Position numbers and translations under genes: made by a program. The notes beneath the pieces were generated by a model, which was not told the DNA's origin, made no database searches, and was given only the letters and a program-made list of their open reading frames with translations. A stretch of 64,000 bases of DNA from Anaeramoeba flamelloides (lineage: Eukaryota > Metamonada > Anaeramoebidae): assembly GCA_027625915.1 (NCBI GenBank), contig JANTQA010000070.1:4283001-4347000 (forward strand). Direction: 5' to 3'. Every line of letters begins with the position of its first letter. Positions within the stretch are counted from its first letter, which is position 1. This document shows positions 38,043 to 51,000 of the stretch, one piece after another.

Positions 38043-39157
38043 ATGAGCTCAACAGGAGGTTACGATCGTCATATTACAATTTTTTCACCAGAAGGAAGAT
38101 TATACCAAGTAGAATATGCATTTAAGGCAATTCGATTAGCTGGTGTCACAACAATTGGAGTGAGAGGAAGTGATAGTGTATGTGTTGTCACCCAAAAAAA
38201 AGTCACGGACAAATTAATTGTCCCTTCTACTGTAACAAGTATGTTTAGAATCACAAACACAATTGGCTGCTGTTTAACAGGAAGAAGATGTGTGTCATTT
38301 TGTTTTTTCTTTTTCTTTTCTTCTCTTCTCAATTCTTTTGAGTTGACACTTTTTTTCTTATTTTTTCGATTTAAATTTTTTTCTTTTTCTCTTCTTTTCT
38401 TTTTTTTTCGATCTGTCTTGAATAAATAAAAACCAATTCAAAAATAACTTATTTTATTTTTTAGCCGACATGCTATTAATTGTTCAAAGACTAAGGCACG
38501 TAGCCCAAGAATTTGAATTCAAATATGGCTTTGTTATTCCTGTTTCATATCTTTCTCAAAGAATTGGAGATCTTTCACAATTAAGAACTCAATATGCGTT
38601 CCAAAGACCAGCAGCTCTATGTAGGCAACAGATCCATGAACAACAAAAAATAAAAAACAACAAACAATAAAAAACAACAAAAAGACAACCAATTAAAATA
38701 GAAAAAAACAACCAATTAAACTCATCAAACAAACAAAAAATTTTCTTTTCTGTATTTGAATTTTTTTTCCCTTTCTCTTTTTTAACATTGACTCTTTTAT
38801 TATTTTCTTCAAAAAATTTTAGCAATTGTATTATTTGGAATTGATGAAGAATATGGACCACAACTCTTTAGATGCGATCCAGCAGGATATCAGGTTGGTT
38901 ACAAAGCTTTATGTACAGGACAAAAAGAGCAAGAAGGAACAAACTCACTTGAAAAAAAAATCAAACAAAAAAGTGATTTAAACACCAAAGAAACAATTGA
39001 ATTAGCCATTTCAACCCTACAAAGAGTATTAAATACAGATTTTAAACCAGACGAAATCGAAGTTTCTCTTGTTACAACAGAAAACCCAAAATTTAAAGTT
39101 CTTCAAGACTTAGAAGTAGAGGAAATATTAAATGAAATTGCAGAAAACGAATTTTAA
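38043..39157 (+). CDS. PSMA6: 20S proteasome subunit alpha type-6
   Basis: A subunit of the outer alpha ring of the 20S proteasome. Exons 38043-38289, 38465-38620 and 38823-39157 join to 245 residues, against about 246 in the family. The introns are 175 and 202 bp. Alpha-6 hallmarks: the N-terminus [26 protein letters not shown] (the alpha signature), [41 protein letters not shown] and [19 protein letters not shown]. Both introns interrupt a Ser codon after its first base (LTGRR-S-DMLL and PAAL-S-IVLFG). The first donor is GTGTGT, a weak match to consensus, but phase and homology support it. Its orthologue in other species is not catalytic. Identity secure. Confidence 0.96.
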
Positions 39158-40014
39158 TTAAATTTTGCTTATGTATTTTTTTTTAAAACAAAGAAAATTA
39201 TTTTTTCATTCCTATTCTCTATCTTTTTTTAATTTTTCTAAATTTAAAAACCAATTCAAAAAAATCTTATCCAAAAATTTAAAAAGTAATATCTTTTACA
39301 TTTTCACAAAATAGTTTTTAATAAATTTCATAACATTTATGTTTATTGTTGTTAAAATTCTTAAATCTGATTGATTATTATTTTTTCAATAGTTTACCAA
39401 ATGCATTTTCAAATGAATTTATTTAAATCTTTTTTTATTTGCTTTTTGTTCCAATATCAAATATCTTTTAAATTGCTGTCAATATAAAACTAGGAAATTT
39501 CAAAAATTCTTACATCCCGTTTTTCTGATCAATTGAAAACATAAGTGAAAATTCAAAAATTTATTCATATTTTAAACATAACTAACAAAGTTATCAAGTA
39601 ACTGATTAATCTTTCTAATTGGGAAATTAACCAAGTCTTATCAATCTACCAATTTTAACGCATATTTAAAAAAGTAGAAATCAAAAAAATCTCAAATCTG
39701 AAAAATTAAAAGTATTATTTGATTGAAAATGAAAATCTAATTTTGAAAATTATTTTTTTATAAAAATAAACATTCTATTTGCAAAATTTAAATTAAATAA
39801 TTTTAGGTAACTATAGTATAAGAAAGAGATTTGATCTCTAAAACTTTTAACATAATACCATAGCTGTTGTAGAAATATTTCGAGAAATCATTAGTTTATT
39901 TGGTAAAGTTATAATTTTTTTTGAATTAATTATTTTCAATTTAATTGAGTAAAACGAGAAATATTATATTAATATGTTTAACTTTTAAAAATTTATTTTG
40001 GAAATTATTTAAAA

Positions 40015-40024
<10 letters not shown>

Positions 40025-40053
<29 letters not shown>
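40025..40053. repeat. TA microsatellite
   Basis: About 15 consecutive TA dinucleotides. Confidence 0.9.
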
Positions 40054-40057
<4 letters not shown>

Positions 40058-40489
40058 GAATTTTTTTTCGTTATAAATCCCAAAATTGAACTTATCACAA
40101 ATATTTAGATTTTCTCAAAAAAATAATTTTGTTCAAGGAAACAACATATCTGATCAAATAGAGAACCAATATTAAATCCTTCATTTTTACTTAAATGCTT
40201 AGAAATAAAGTAAATTCCATTAATAAATATAGAAAAAAAGCCTAAATATAACCACATTTTTATTATTATGAGTGAAAACCTCAATAAAATATACAAAATA
40301 AAAAAAAACCCTTAGTTTATATTCTTTTTTCGATGAAAAAAGAGAGTAACAATGAAATTTTTAAATGAATTTCAAATAGATAAAAAAAAGAAAATTAAGA
40401 ATTTTTGTTAGAAAAAAAAAATTGGGTTTGACAATATCAAGCTGACTAAATTTAGAGGAATGTTCAAAATTAGTCACTATTAATAAGAA

Positions 40490-40560
40490 TAAACACATAC
40501 ACACATACACATACTCACATACACATACTCACATACCCCCCCCCCCACACACACACACAA
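40490..40560. repeat. CA/CATA microsatellite with C run
   Basis: Alternating ACACATAC and ACTCACATAC units, a run of about 13 C and a closing (CA)n. Confidence 0.9.
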
Positions 40561-41559
40561 TAAATAATTATCAATACTAATAAATTATTTGTGTATTAAA
40601 ATTTTGGAGAGAGAAAAACAAAAAGAAAATATATTGCTTAATATCTATAAATTCTATTAGGAATATTGGTATATCAAATAATAGAATAACATGAACTTAT
40701 TTTATTTAAGTTCTTCTTCTTAGAATAATACAAATTTAACCCAATATAAACTTTTTGATACAATTATTATTCGAAACACATTAGCTTATTCAAAAAATGA
40801 AAGGAAAACAAAAAACTCATTACCAAAAAATTTATTTATATATTTTTCAAAAATCAAAAGTATTTCAAATTTGTATGAAAATATATTATTAAAAATCTTT
40901 GCACTGTTTTAAATATCTGAAAAATTATAAAATTTAGTTTATATAAACCATTTTCGAGTCAAATGGACACAGTTATAATCGACCAATTACATACATTCAT
41001 AGGGTTTCGATGGATATTAGAAGAATAAAAAATATTTTGGAAATTCCAAAATTGAACTCATTTTTTCACATTTTTTCTTTTTTTTTTTTTCAATTTTTTT
41101 ATGTTAACCCAATTCAATTGTTTTTTTTTTTTTATTACAAGACATATGACCACTTGATAAAAAATGTTGTTTTCTAATGTTATTGAAAAATTTTGAAAGA
41201 TTGTAGAGAAATCATATTCATTCATATTGGAATTTTATTTTATCTTATATATGAGATCAAAAAGAACAATATTGTTTTTCTCAATAATGCCTTTAGAATT
41301 TTAATTTTTCTATTTTTAAGAAAATATATTAATATATTGTTTTATCACGGTCGATTATTGAATATTCTTTGATACTAAATATTTTATTTTATTTTTATTT
41401 ATTTTCTAAAGGCCAATTATAAAAAAATTTGAATGTTTAAAAAAATAATGGGCACCTTTGACCAAAACTTATTTTATATCTAAATATTGGTATTTGAAAG
41501 GTTACTTTTATAAAGAACATCTCTTTGAAAAAATTATACTATTTTTTATATTTTATTAT

Positions 41560-41880
41560 TATTAAACGGGGGGTTTAATTCCTCTTATTTGCCGTTCGGG
41601 TTTGTTTACTTTGAGAAATAAATAGAAAATTTATTTAATTGTCTGTTTATTTCTTACATAAAAAAAATTAAGTACTTTCCGAATTCCTAAATTATGAAAT
41701 AGGAATTTTGTTTTAGACTCAAAAATAAATTTATTACCCACTAAAGCTAATAATTATAATGGATCTTTTTCTAATAATATTAAAAATAGTAATAATATTA
41801 TTTTTTAATATATTAGAAATGTTAAATTTTTATAATTCAGATATACAGAATTTACGATTATTTTCATAGGCTGGGCCGTT
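41560..41880. repeat. Dispersed repeat R7, copy 2
   Basis: Matches 4868-5500 in the same orientation but lacks the tandem ~185-bp duplication seen there. Confidence 0.45.
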
Positions 41881-42879
41881 CCAGAGAATAAAAATTATAC
41901 TTTTGTGCCATTTTAAACCCATATCAATATTATCTATCAAAAAATATAAACCTTTTAATCCAGGGTTTTGTTTTGGTAGTTATTATATTTGCTGAATACG
42001 CCATTACTATTTAAAAATCTAATCAATATCAAATTTGATTATGATTGATTGTCTTCAAATCTTATATTATACTATTGATGGGAAAGTGAAAAAATAATAA
42101 AACTAAAACATTTTTATTTTATTATAGATTTTATATCAATTAATATTAAAAGAAAAAATACCCTCCAGTAAATAGAAGTCTGGTTTTTTCAATAAAACTA
42201 ATGTAAGTGTAATGTACAAGCATTTGAAATTGAAAAAAAAAAAAAAAAGATTGTTTTCTTATAATTTGATTGTTATTAATAATTATTTATATGTTGAATA
42301 ATTTTTTTTATGAACTGAAAAAACTATCATCAAGAAGTAGTTATATCTCTGTAGTCTGATTTCTTAAACTATTAAAGGTAAGCCTTCCAACTCTATTACA
42401 ACATAAACTGTTTTCTTAACTCTTTTTTTTCAAATTTATAATATTTAAATTAAAAAAAAATTAATAGTAAAAAAATATTTTTTTAAAAGAGATTATCTAT
42501 TCATTAGTAACTAGATTCTTATTATATTCTGGAGTATATTATTAGGGAATATGTATGTCATAATATACAAAATTTATACCCCCGACTTTCCATGAATATG
42601 ATATTTTTGGACTATGTAAAAAATATCCTACAAACGGTAATTAAGATTTATAATTAGCCTTTCTATTATCGATTATTTGTTCTTTTGGTGCTTTCGTCCT
42701 TAAAATTTTTCCAATGAACTGTCAAGGTTTACTTTATATTTTACTGAAATATTTTATATTGTAAGCGATTTACAATTGGTTTTTTTGTCTAGAAGCTGCT
42801 CAATGATAAAACACCAGTCAGTGTTCAATTAATTCCAAAATCAAAAGATCTCAATTTTCAGTCATCTTTCGAAAAAACT

Positions 42880-43060
42880 CACATTTTAAGAATCAAAATA
42901 AATCATCAAAATAACCCAATTCTAAAATGTTAATTAAAAATTTAAGGTGATTTTAAGATTTTTAAAAAATTTGAATTTTACGATGATTTAAAAAAACTTT
43001 TTAAGGTAAGCTGAAATGAAAATTTTATTTGTTTTATTTTGAAAGTAATAGTAAAATATT
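42880..43060 (+). repeat. Dispersed repeat R8
   Basis: Shares AAGGTGATTTTAAGA-like and GGTAAGCTGAAATGAAAATT-like blocks with 63460-63640 (same orientation) and 13540-13800 (inverted). Non-coding. Confidence 0.4.
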
Positions 43061-43325
43061 GATGAAATGATCATTTTTTATCATAATATACCTGATTAAA
43101 AAGTGTACTTTTCTGGTGAAAATGGTCAACATATGTTTTGGGAGAAGAGAAAACAATTCCAATCTTATTTTCCAAAAACTGTAATTTGAACATAAAGTTT
43201 AGACCAAAATGATTCGACCAACTTAACCAAGTTCTAGATATTTTTTTATACTCAACGTTTCACAATAAATCCTTATTTCTAATTAAACAAATTTTCAGAG
43301 AAACAAATTCATTTTTTTCATCTTG

Positions 43326-43830
43326 ATGAATGTAAAAATTACTGGATATCAAAAACAATTAAAACATGTTGAATATAAAGTGATTGTTTCAGAACAATCT
43401 CAAAAATGGGGAGTATGGATTCGCTATTCTGAATTTCGAAACCTTCACCAAATCGTAAAGCTAACTTTTCAAAACAGAAAAAAACCTATCCTTTTTAATC
43501 AAAAAAAATAACAAAAAAATTAAAAATTTGTGTTTGTTTTTTTTTTTTTTTAATTATTATTTCTTGTCCACTATTTAGTTGAAGAAAAAGTTTCCAAGTG
43601 AATTGAAACAGATTCGTCTGCCACCTAAGAAAATAATTGGTAATTTTGATGAAGATTTTCTTGAACAAAGAAGGTTGGGTCTGGAAGAATACATAAATGC
43701 CTTACTTAAAGATGAAGATGTTGCGGAGTGTATGGAAATTAATAAATTTTTAAAGCCTTCTGAACCTTCTAAATTAGTTGAAAATGATTTGACAGAGGAA
43801 AATGAAAAAGAAAAAGAAAAACAAAAATAA
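43326..43830 (+). CDS. Small PX-domain protein (SNX3-like sorting nexin)
   Basis: Exons 43326-43454 and 43579-43830 join through a 124-bp intron (GTAAAG ... TTTAG) in phase 0 to 126 residues. Almost the whole protein is one PX domain: beta strands ITGYQKQLKHVEYKVIV, then IRYSEFRNLHQILKKKFP, the proline loop LPPKK, then GNFDEDFLEQRRLGLEEYI. PX domains bind phosphoinositides, typically PI3P, and recruit proteins to endosomes. The Arg of RYSEF, the Lys after the PP and the Arg of QRR are the expected contacts. A short acidic/Lys-rich tail follows; there is no BAR domain. Size and layout resemble SNX3/Grd19, the retromer cargo adaptor, but the subfamily is uncertain. The first ATG gives a complete domain. 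Confidence 0.85.
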
Positions 43831-45855
43831 AAACAAAAAACCAAAATTTAAAAAAAAAAAACACATAAAGAAAAAACACATAAAGAAAAAACACATAAAG
43901 AAAAAGAAAAAAAAAAAGAAAAACTAAATTAAAAGGTGTATTATTTTTATACTTCTTGGAAATAATAACACAAACAAAAACTAATAAATGTTAAAAACCA
44001 ACCTACCCCAAAAAGTAATTAATTTTTATTTAAAAGTTTTTTGTGATCTTGATGTACTTTTACAATTGTGTGATCAAAAAAGTTTTCAACAGTATCTCTA
44101 AAACAGCTCACAAAGGCCAAAAAACCGCTTTTCAGGAATTAGATTTTAATCTTTTTTGTCACACTTTTTGAAAACAACTTTAATTCTTTGTTGTTTTGCT
44201 TTGAATATACCATAATTTTTAAATGAACAAACACAATTTTTTACTTTAGAATTCCCAATTATTTTACGAAATTATTAAATGAAAAAAGACAGATCTTTAC
44301 AAACACAATCGAAAAAGATCATTTTAGAGATTTAATAAAGCTCTTCCTGTCTTGTAAGAACTTTGTGTTTCAATAAAAAAATTTTTTATTATGATTTAGG
44401 AATATCCAAATTACATGGTATGTGAATATTACTTTTATGGACAAGTGAATATTTAAGGACTATCTGAATTTTATGTTTTGTGAAGATTAATTTTCTGACG
44501 AACAACTTATTTGTTGCCTTAAAAGAATGTTGAGTCAACAAATCTTGTTTAAAATGATAATTTAGATTTTTTTTTTGAAAATTTGGAATTTGGCGTAATT
44601 TGATTTTCTCCTAAACCCAAATTTAAAAAATTTATCTTGAAAAGCTTCGAAAATCAAAATTTTTTTAGAAAAAGTCTTTTCAGTTTCTTATCAAATATTA
44701 TAGAGTTTGAGTGAGTGTATGAAAATAAAGATCAGTCACTTTTCATTCTTTAAAAAATCGATTTTAAATTTGACGTTGTTGTGTTTGAGAATTGAAAATA
44801 ATTATTTTGATCATACTAGAAAAAATTCTTTGTTATAGTTAATTTATGATTTTTTTTTTTAATAAGAGAATATGTTGAGCCACTTTCAACTTTTTAGATA
44901 AGATTATCCACATCAAATTCGGATTTATAAAAAAAAATCATCATATACTTTGAAGGACTATATTTCCTAAGAATTATTAGTATACAGCTATACCTTCTCT
45001 GAAACCAAAAATTTATTGGGAATAGAAATTGATTATCTATTCTGAAAATAAATTTTATAATAAACTGTAAAATGGGTCGTAAGATTTATCGTAAGGCTCT
45101 AAAATACATAAAAGATGAAGATTCAAAATAAGTAAAAAAAGTTATTATTGATAAAATTAAGCAACAATTAAATAAATAAAAAAAGATTAATGTGGATTTT
45201 CAATTTCCAAAATTGGAAAAATCTCAGATTTAAACAATCGTAAGGTAAAGATGGAAATGTACTTTCAAGTTTCTGTAAACTCTTTTCTTTTGTAAATTTG
45301 ATTTTTTTCTTGGGTTATTAAAAAAAAAAAAATTAAATGATAAAGTATGAGAGAACGAAAATACTCTATTATCATCTAATAGAAATTGGATTTTCTATTT
45401 CAACAAAAGTAATTTTGTAGAAGACAACGAACACCTTGTTTATATATGATTTTTATAGTATAGTTGAAATTGCTACAGTAGAAATAAGAAAGAATATCAA
45501 AAGAAATTTTGCTACCATTTTTTATTTGATATAAACATTTAAAAAATATCTCGATTTACGGATTTTAGATTTCTATATTCCCAAAACCTTAGACACACAA
45601 GTACAACTATTTATCATTTTTTTTTTTTTTTAGATTTTGTGGATTCAAAAGTACAAAATATTGGAAATTTTTGCAAATAAAAACTTCAAAGTCAAACAAA
45701 ATTAATTTGATAAATAATTTTCATTTTTTCTTCCTATTAACAGTTCACTTTTCTTTTGAAAAGTATGAGCAAAATGTCACAAATACTTTTTAAAGTGTGA
45801 TTGTTTAAAAGAGAAAATAATGATCAAAAACGGTAGAAAAAATATTTTGTTTCAG

Positions 45856-46160
45856 ATTAGTAAGCACTCAAATCGTATAAAATATCACATTCTTCGAGGA
45901 ATACACATGTACAATATAATTCTTGTCAACAGTAATGAACCTGAAAAATAGTAACAAGTGGAAATCAAGAGGAATATAATACACTTATCATACTTAACAA
46001 AAGAATGGATATGTGCCTATCTACTGCATCTCCAGCCTCACTTATCTCTTGGATCTCTAATTTATACAATCAATTTCAAGTCGATCAAAGGATGTCTCTT
46101 TTCATACCAATTGTACTTCATTTAATGACTATCTTAAATTTAATGTTCTGTAAGAACTGA
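45856..46160 (+). other. Coding-like island of unknown identity
   Basis: Base composition is clearly less A/T-rich than the surroundings. Two open segments lie in adjacent forward frames: about 45856-45950 after a TTTCAG, reading RIKYHILRGIHMYNIILV, and about 45952-46160, whose ATG at 46005 gives 51 codons (MDMCLSTASPASLISW). The reverse strand also has an open segment (LEIQEISEAGDAVDRHIS). I do not recognise a family. It could be a decayed gene, an exon or part of an old mobile element. Confidence 0.3.
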
Positions 46161-47521
46161 AATCCTAAGTTGTAAATTAAAAAAAGAGTTTAACAGAATA
46201 AATGTCAATTAAAGGAAAGACAAAATATTACAAATTTTAGGGTTTATCTATAACAAGACAATGAAAATTTTTTCAAAAAAAAAAAACTCTAAATTTTGTA
46301 TTTTTGAAATACACTCATATAATAAACATTATTATACATAACAATTTTTAAAAAAATTTTACAACTTTAATAGATATTAATAGGAATTGAAAAAAAAATG
46401 AAAAAATTTCAGTAATATTTTTTTCATTTTTAATTGTAAAATATTTGAATTTTTTAATTGACTTAGTAAAGAGATAATTTTCAAATATTTTTTTAATAGT
46501 CTAAAAAGAAACATACTTTTCAATTTTAAAATAGCACAAAATATTCCAATCAAAAGATATTGCTGAATTAAATTTACAATCTGATTTTTTTTCTGTTTTT
46601 GGAATATTTTTTATAATTTTATTTTTTTTCCATGTTTGAGTTTTTATAAACATTCCTGATTGATTTCTGCAAATTGATTTAACATTTATTCTTTTTTATA
46701 TCTTAATTTTCAATCAAAAATTAATTCATTTCAACTTTTTTCATTAAAAAACTACCCTAAAAATTGGTGTTTTTTTCAAAAGTCGGTATTTTTGAAAAGG
46801 GGGGTATTCGGATTTTCATGAGTTTAATAGCTATATTTTCTTTATTACATAAAATTATGATAACTTTGAAAAAATAATTAATAAAAGAAGTATAACTGAA
46901 ATCCAATGTATAGTTTTAGCTAACTTTAATTTTCGGTGTTTATTTTTTCCTTTTAGTGTAGTCTTTTGAAAAAAGTAAAAAAACTTTTACCGATATAAAA
47001 GACTGTGTAATATTCTTCGAAAAAAACAATTACTATTTAAAATACTCATTTTTAACCTCTTACATGACATACTTTATATTTTAATATGAAAATATATTTA
47101 TATCATTGCGACAAACTCTAGAATATTTAAAAAAGATAAATTCAAAACAATTAAAAAATATTTTAAGTTCAATTTCAATTTTTAATAAATATTTTAAAAC
47201 TTTTACCTTGAAAACAGTACTTTACTTCGTTTATTTCTGAAAGCCATCTAATTTTATAAAATTTTATTTGCCTTTAAGCCAATAAAATGCTTTCTTCAAA
47301 GATTAAATTAAAAATGAAGTAAAAATTTTCCAACAGTCATTTGAATTTATCAGGAATATGAAACTAATGGAAGAAAAGGAAGTGGAACTTGATTATCTAA
47401 CCATTTTTATGGATTATTTTGAATTTAAATTTAACAGAACAATGGTTTTTCCAATTTATCAATTTATCAAAAAAAAAAACCCTAGAATTAAAAAACTCAA
47501 GATTTCTTGATCCAACTTTCT

Positions 47522-47698
47522 TTAAAGGGACTAATCTCTAATAAATTTTTTTTACCTAAAATTAAAAGAGATTGAAAAAATTTTTTGCCAATTACTTTGA
47601 TTTGAAAACCTGTTTATTTGCAATATTAAACATATTTCAAGATAAGGAACCCTTCTTTAGAAAATGGTCAAAAAAAAATAATAGACTCTAGTACTTAA
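47522..47698. mobile_element. TTAA-flanked MITE, family T (copy 2)
   Basis: TTAA at both ends (47522-47525 and 47695-47698). The left end reads AGGGACTAATCTCTA and the interior includes CCAATTACTTTGATTTGAAA. It is collinear with 61689-61865 and inverted relative to 5845-6026. Diverged ends suggest an older insertion. Confidence 0.6.
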
Positions 47699-48020
47699 GT
47701 AAACAAATATATTTTTCTTCATCAAAGTAATAATCACCCACCACAAAATTCTGATAGTCCTTAAAAATGAAAATTCTTTTTGAAGGTTAAAAGTACAATA
47801 ACCTCTAACAAAACTCTTTCCCAGCTAGAAAAATATTACTTAATTGAAAACAAAAAATTGATCTTGATGAAACCCTTTCACCTTATTCGTATAAATCTGC
47901 CCATAATATTCTTGTTTTCCAGTATTCAGTAAGAAGTGTTTTATCTTCCATATATCTATTAATTGTATTTTATTAACAAAGTTAAAAATCTGTTTTATTT
48001 TTTAGTTTTTATCATATTTA

Positions 48021-51000
48021 ATGGTAATAATTTTTTTCTTTTCAAAAGTTTTTTTTTGCTGCACTGAACAACAAAACAAACAAAAATGATCTAAAATTTA
48101 TTTGGCAACTATTTCTCTTTAAAAATCTTTTTTAAATTTCCTTCAGATCCGCTATATTCTTGTACAAAATAGACAAGGCAAAACACGTTTATCTCGTTGG
48201 TACTTCCCATGTAGCGATGAAGAAAAAAATAAACTACTTTCCGATTTTTACAAGCTTGTAAATGTTCGAGATCCTAAACTTGCTAATTTTATTGAAGTAA
48301 GCTAACTCTCTGAAATATTTTTTTTTTTTTTTTTTTTTTTTGATTTGTATTGAAACTTTTTTGTTTTTTCTCTTTTGGTTAATGTTTCTTTTTTTCGAAT
48401 AAAATTATTGTTGAATAAAAGTACCGAACCTATAAAATTGTCTATCGTAGGTATGCTGGTCTTTTTTTTGGCATGTGTGTTGATACAACCGATAACGAAT
48501 TAGCTGCATTGGAATCAATCCATCTTTTTGTAGAAGTAATCATTTTTGACTTTTCTTTTTCTTTCACTTTTCAATTTCGCATCCTTCACATAAAAGAGAC
48601 AGTTTAAAATCCTTTTGTCTTGTTTTTTGCAGAATGCTGTGTAAAAAAAATGGTACAGATCAAAAAAGTGGTAAATTTTTTTTTGTCTCATTTGAAAATT
48701 TAATTGTGAGAATTAGCAAAACCAATCAAAACCACCAGAATTTTTTCAAGATAATAAGAATCCAAATGTGGACGAAAACACTTTTTAGAAATATATTATC
48801 TAACTTTGGTTTGATTTGATTCATTTCAATTTTATCACTAGAGCTCAAGAAGATTGCTGTCAAACATACTACTTTATTATAAAAATAAAACTTAATAGAA
48901 AATGAATACCCAAACAATTACAGTCAGTTCCACTTTTAAGGCACAAACTTTCAATGAAATTTAAGGAACAAAAAAAATCTCAAATTAAAGCACAAAATTC
49001 AGATTCTACAGTGGTGTAACTAACCTGTGTTTTTTATTTTAACCCATTACTAAAATTTAACTAATGCAAAAAATATTGGCTGACTCTAGAAATAAAAGAA
49101 ACAAACCAATGGGATGACAACAGTATATAAACAAAAAATTGGGTTCTTGAAATTAATTTTAAAAAAGAATTATGAAGATACTGAAAGATTAAAATGTTAT
49201 TTTTTGACAAAAAAATGAGCAAAATTTCATTTTTTGAATTTTGATAAAAAAATCATTTAATCACACAAATTTTGTAAATATGAAGAAATTTTTGAAACAA
49301 AAGCATTTAATATAATTGAGCCATTTCGATTAATCAAAGATCTAACCTCTAAAGTCAATTTGGTTCTGAACCAAGAATCTATAAGTGATTTCTGGTCTTC
49401 CAATACCCAAGTCTGAAAAAAAAAAACACGTGTTAAATTTTAGTAATGGGTTAAAGGTTGTCTGAACGGGTTATTTACACCACTGTAGTAAAATAATTTG
49501 TAAAAAAAAAAAATCCAAATTTTGTGCCTTGATTTGAGATTTTTTTTGTTCCTTAAATTTGGTTGAAAGTTTGTGCCTTAAATTTGAAACTGACTGTATC
49601 ACTATTTTTTATTTTTGCAATATTAAATGTTATTTTAAAAATAAGTGTTTCTTGGTTTAGTAATTCCAATTTTATATCAATTCCTTTGGGCATTTAATCC
49701 TTAATCTTGATATTCCATGCTAATTTTTTAAAAAAATAAAATTTTCAGGTTCTCCAAGATTTACAATGAATTTTAATTGAAAATTTTGAAATTTGGCCAT
49801 TATCACAATTGCTTTTTCTTCTTAGGGGTCTAATCATTTACCATTGATTTTCTCCATACTCAAGGAGCGACTTGAGACCTAAAAAGGTTCTTGTTTAATT
49901 GCACTTCTTTTGATTGACAAAAATCAAATAACAAAAAAAAAATTTCTTCAGATCTCAATTAATAAATGATTTAAATTTGTCAAAAAATTTGGTTTATAAA
50001 ACAAAAAGTTTGAGAAGGATTCTCAATTCTCAAAAAATCAAATTTTAAAAAAAAAATCAATTGTTTTTTTAATTTTACAAAGGGTTAAATTTCTTCAATT
50101 TAAAACATATTGTTTTCTTGAAGTATACAATCAATTTAATTTGATTTGATCTAATTTGTGATTATTTTGTAACTCTCTATATTTGACAAAGTAAGGATTT
50201 TGTAACATTCTTTAGAAAAAATAACTCATTTGTGAAAATATAAAAAAAAAATGAAAAAAAAAATCTTAAATGAAAGTAAAAAGTGCCAAAGAGCGACACT
50301 TCAAAAGGAACATCGTTGTTTTCAAAATTATGTATTCTAACCCTTCTAATTGAAAATCGAGTGTCTCTCTTTGGCACTTTTTTCTAAAAATATCCTTTTT
50401 TTTCACCAATTCTTATTTACAAAACAGAATTTAAAATAGAAAATATGATAATTTCTCTCAATAAAAAGAAATTTAAATTCAAAAAGAAATTAGGAAATTT
50501 ATCTCTTCCTTATTTAGAAAAATTAATAAAGTTTAATCAAAGAATAAATAATAAAATTAATTGGAATTCAAAAGATATTATTGAACTAAAAAAAGAAATA
50601 TACAAATATACATATAACGAGTTGTTGAATTCAACAAGTTGGAAGGTCCAAAAATATTTCGCAATAATAAATAATCAAAATTATTTATTTAAAACTCAAA
50701 AATATTTAAGTTATCCCTCAAGCTCAACAATTCTAAAATTCAGAACATTCACTAACTGTTTAAATAGATATTACTATGTAATTAATAAAAATTCAAATAA
50801 ATTTTGTCCTTTATGTTTAAAATATAAACAAAAGGAAATTATTGAAAATATTGATCATTTTTTTATGGATATGCCCTTCTATGAAAAAAATAGATTAATT
50901 TTCAACAATAAATTATAAGGAAATAAATCTTAATGAATTGATTTTAAACTGTGATAGTTTGAAATTATTTTCATTAATTAATAATCGTGAAATCTATGAT

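Larger units (their letters stand above)
39158..43325. other. Intergenic, no gene recognised
   Basis: Contains a (TA)n run at about 40025-40053, a (CA)n/(CATA)n tract with a C run at about 40495-40560, a copy of repeat R7 (41560-41880) and of R8 (42880-43060). The open frame on the minus strand at 40105-40296 is A/T-rich and has no motif. Confidence 0.6.
43831..48020. other. Intergenic; holds a coding-like island and one MITE
   Basis: A tandem array of three CACATAAAGAAAAAA units follows the PX gene at 43858-43905. A less A/T-rich island at 45856-46160 is listed separately. A 19-codon frame begins at 45072 (MGRKIYRKALKYIKDEDSK), too short to call. A family T MITE sits at 47522-47698. Confidence 0.5.

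Noticed and set aside
40025-40560. Microsatellites as functional elements
   Set aside because: TA and CA tracts of this kind are ordinary in A/T-rich genomes and have no special context here.
48634-48917. Open frames on both strands in AP-2 sigma intron 3
   Set aside because: They fall in the left arm of the inverted repeat and are not preserved in the right arm.
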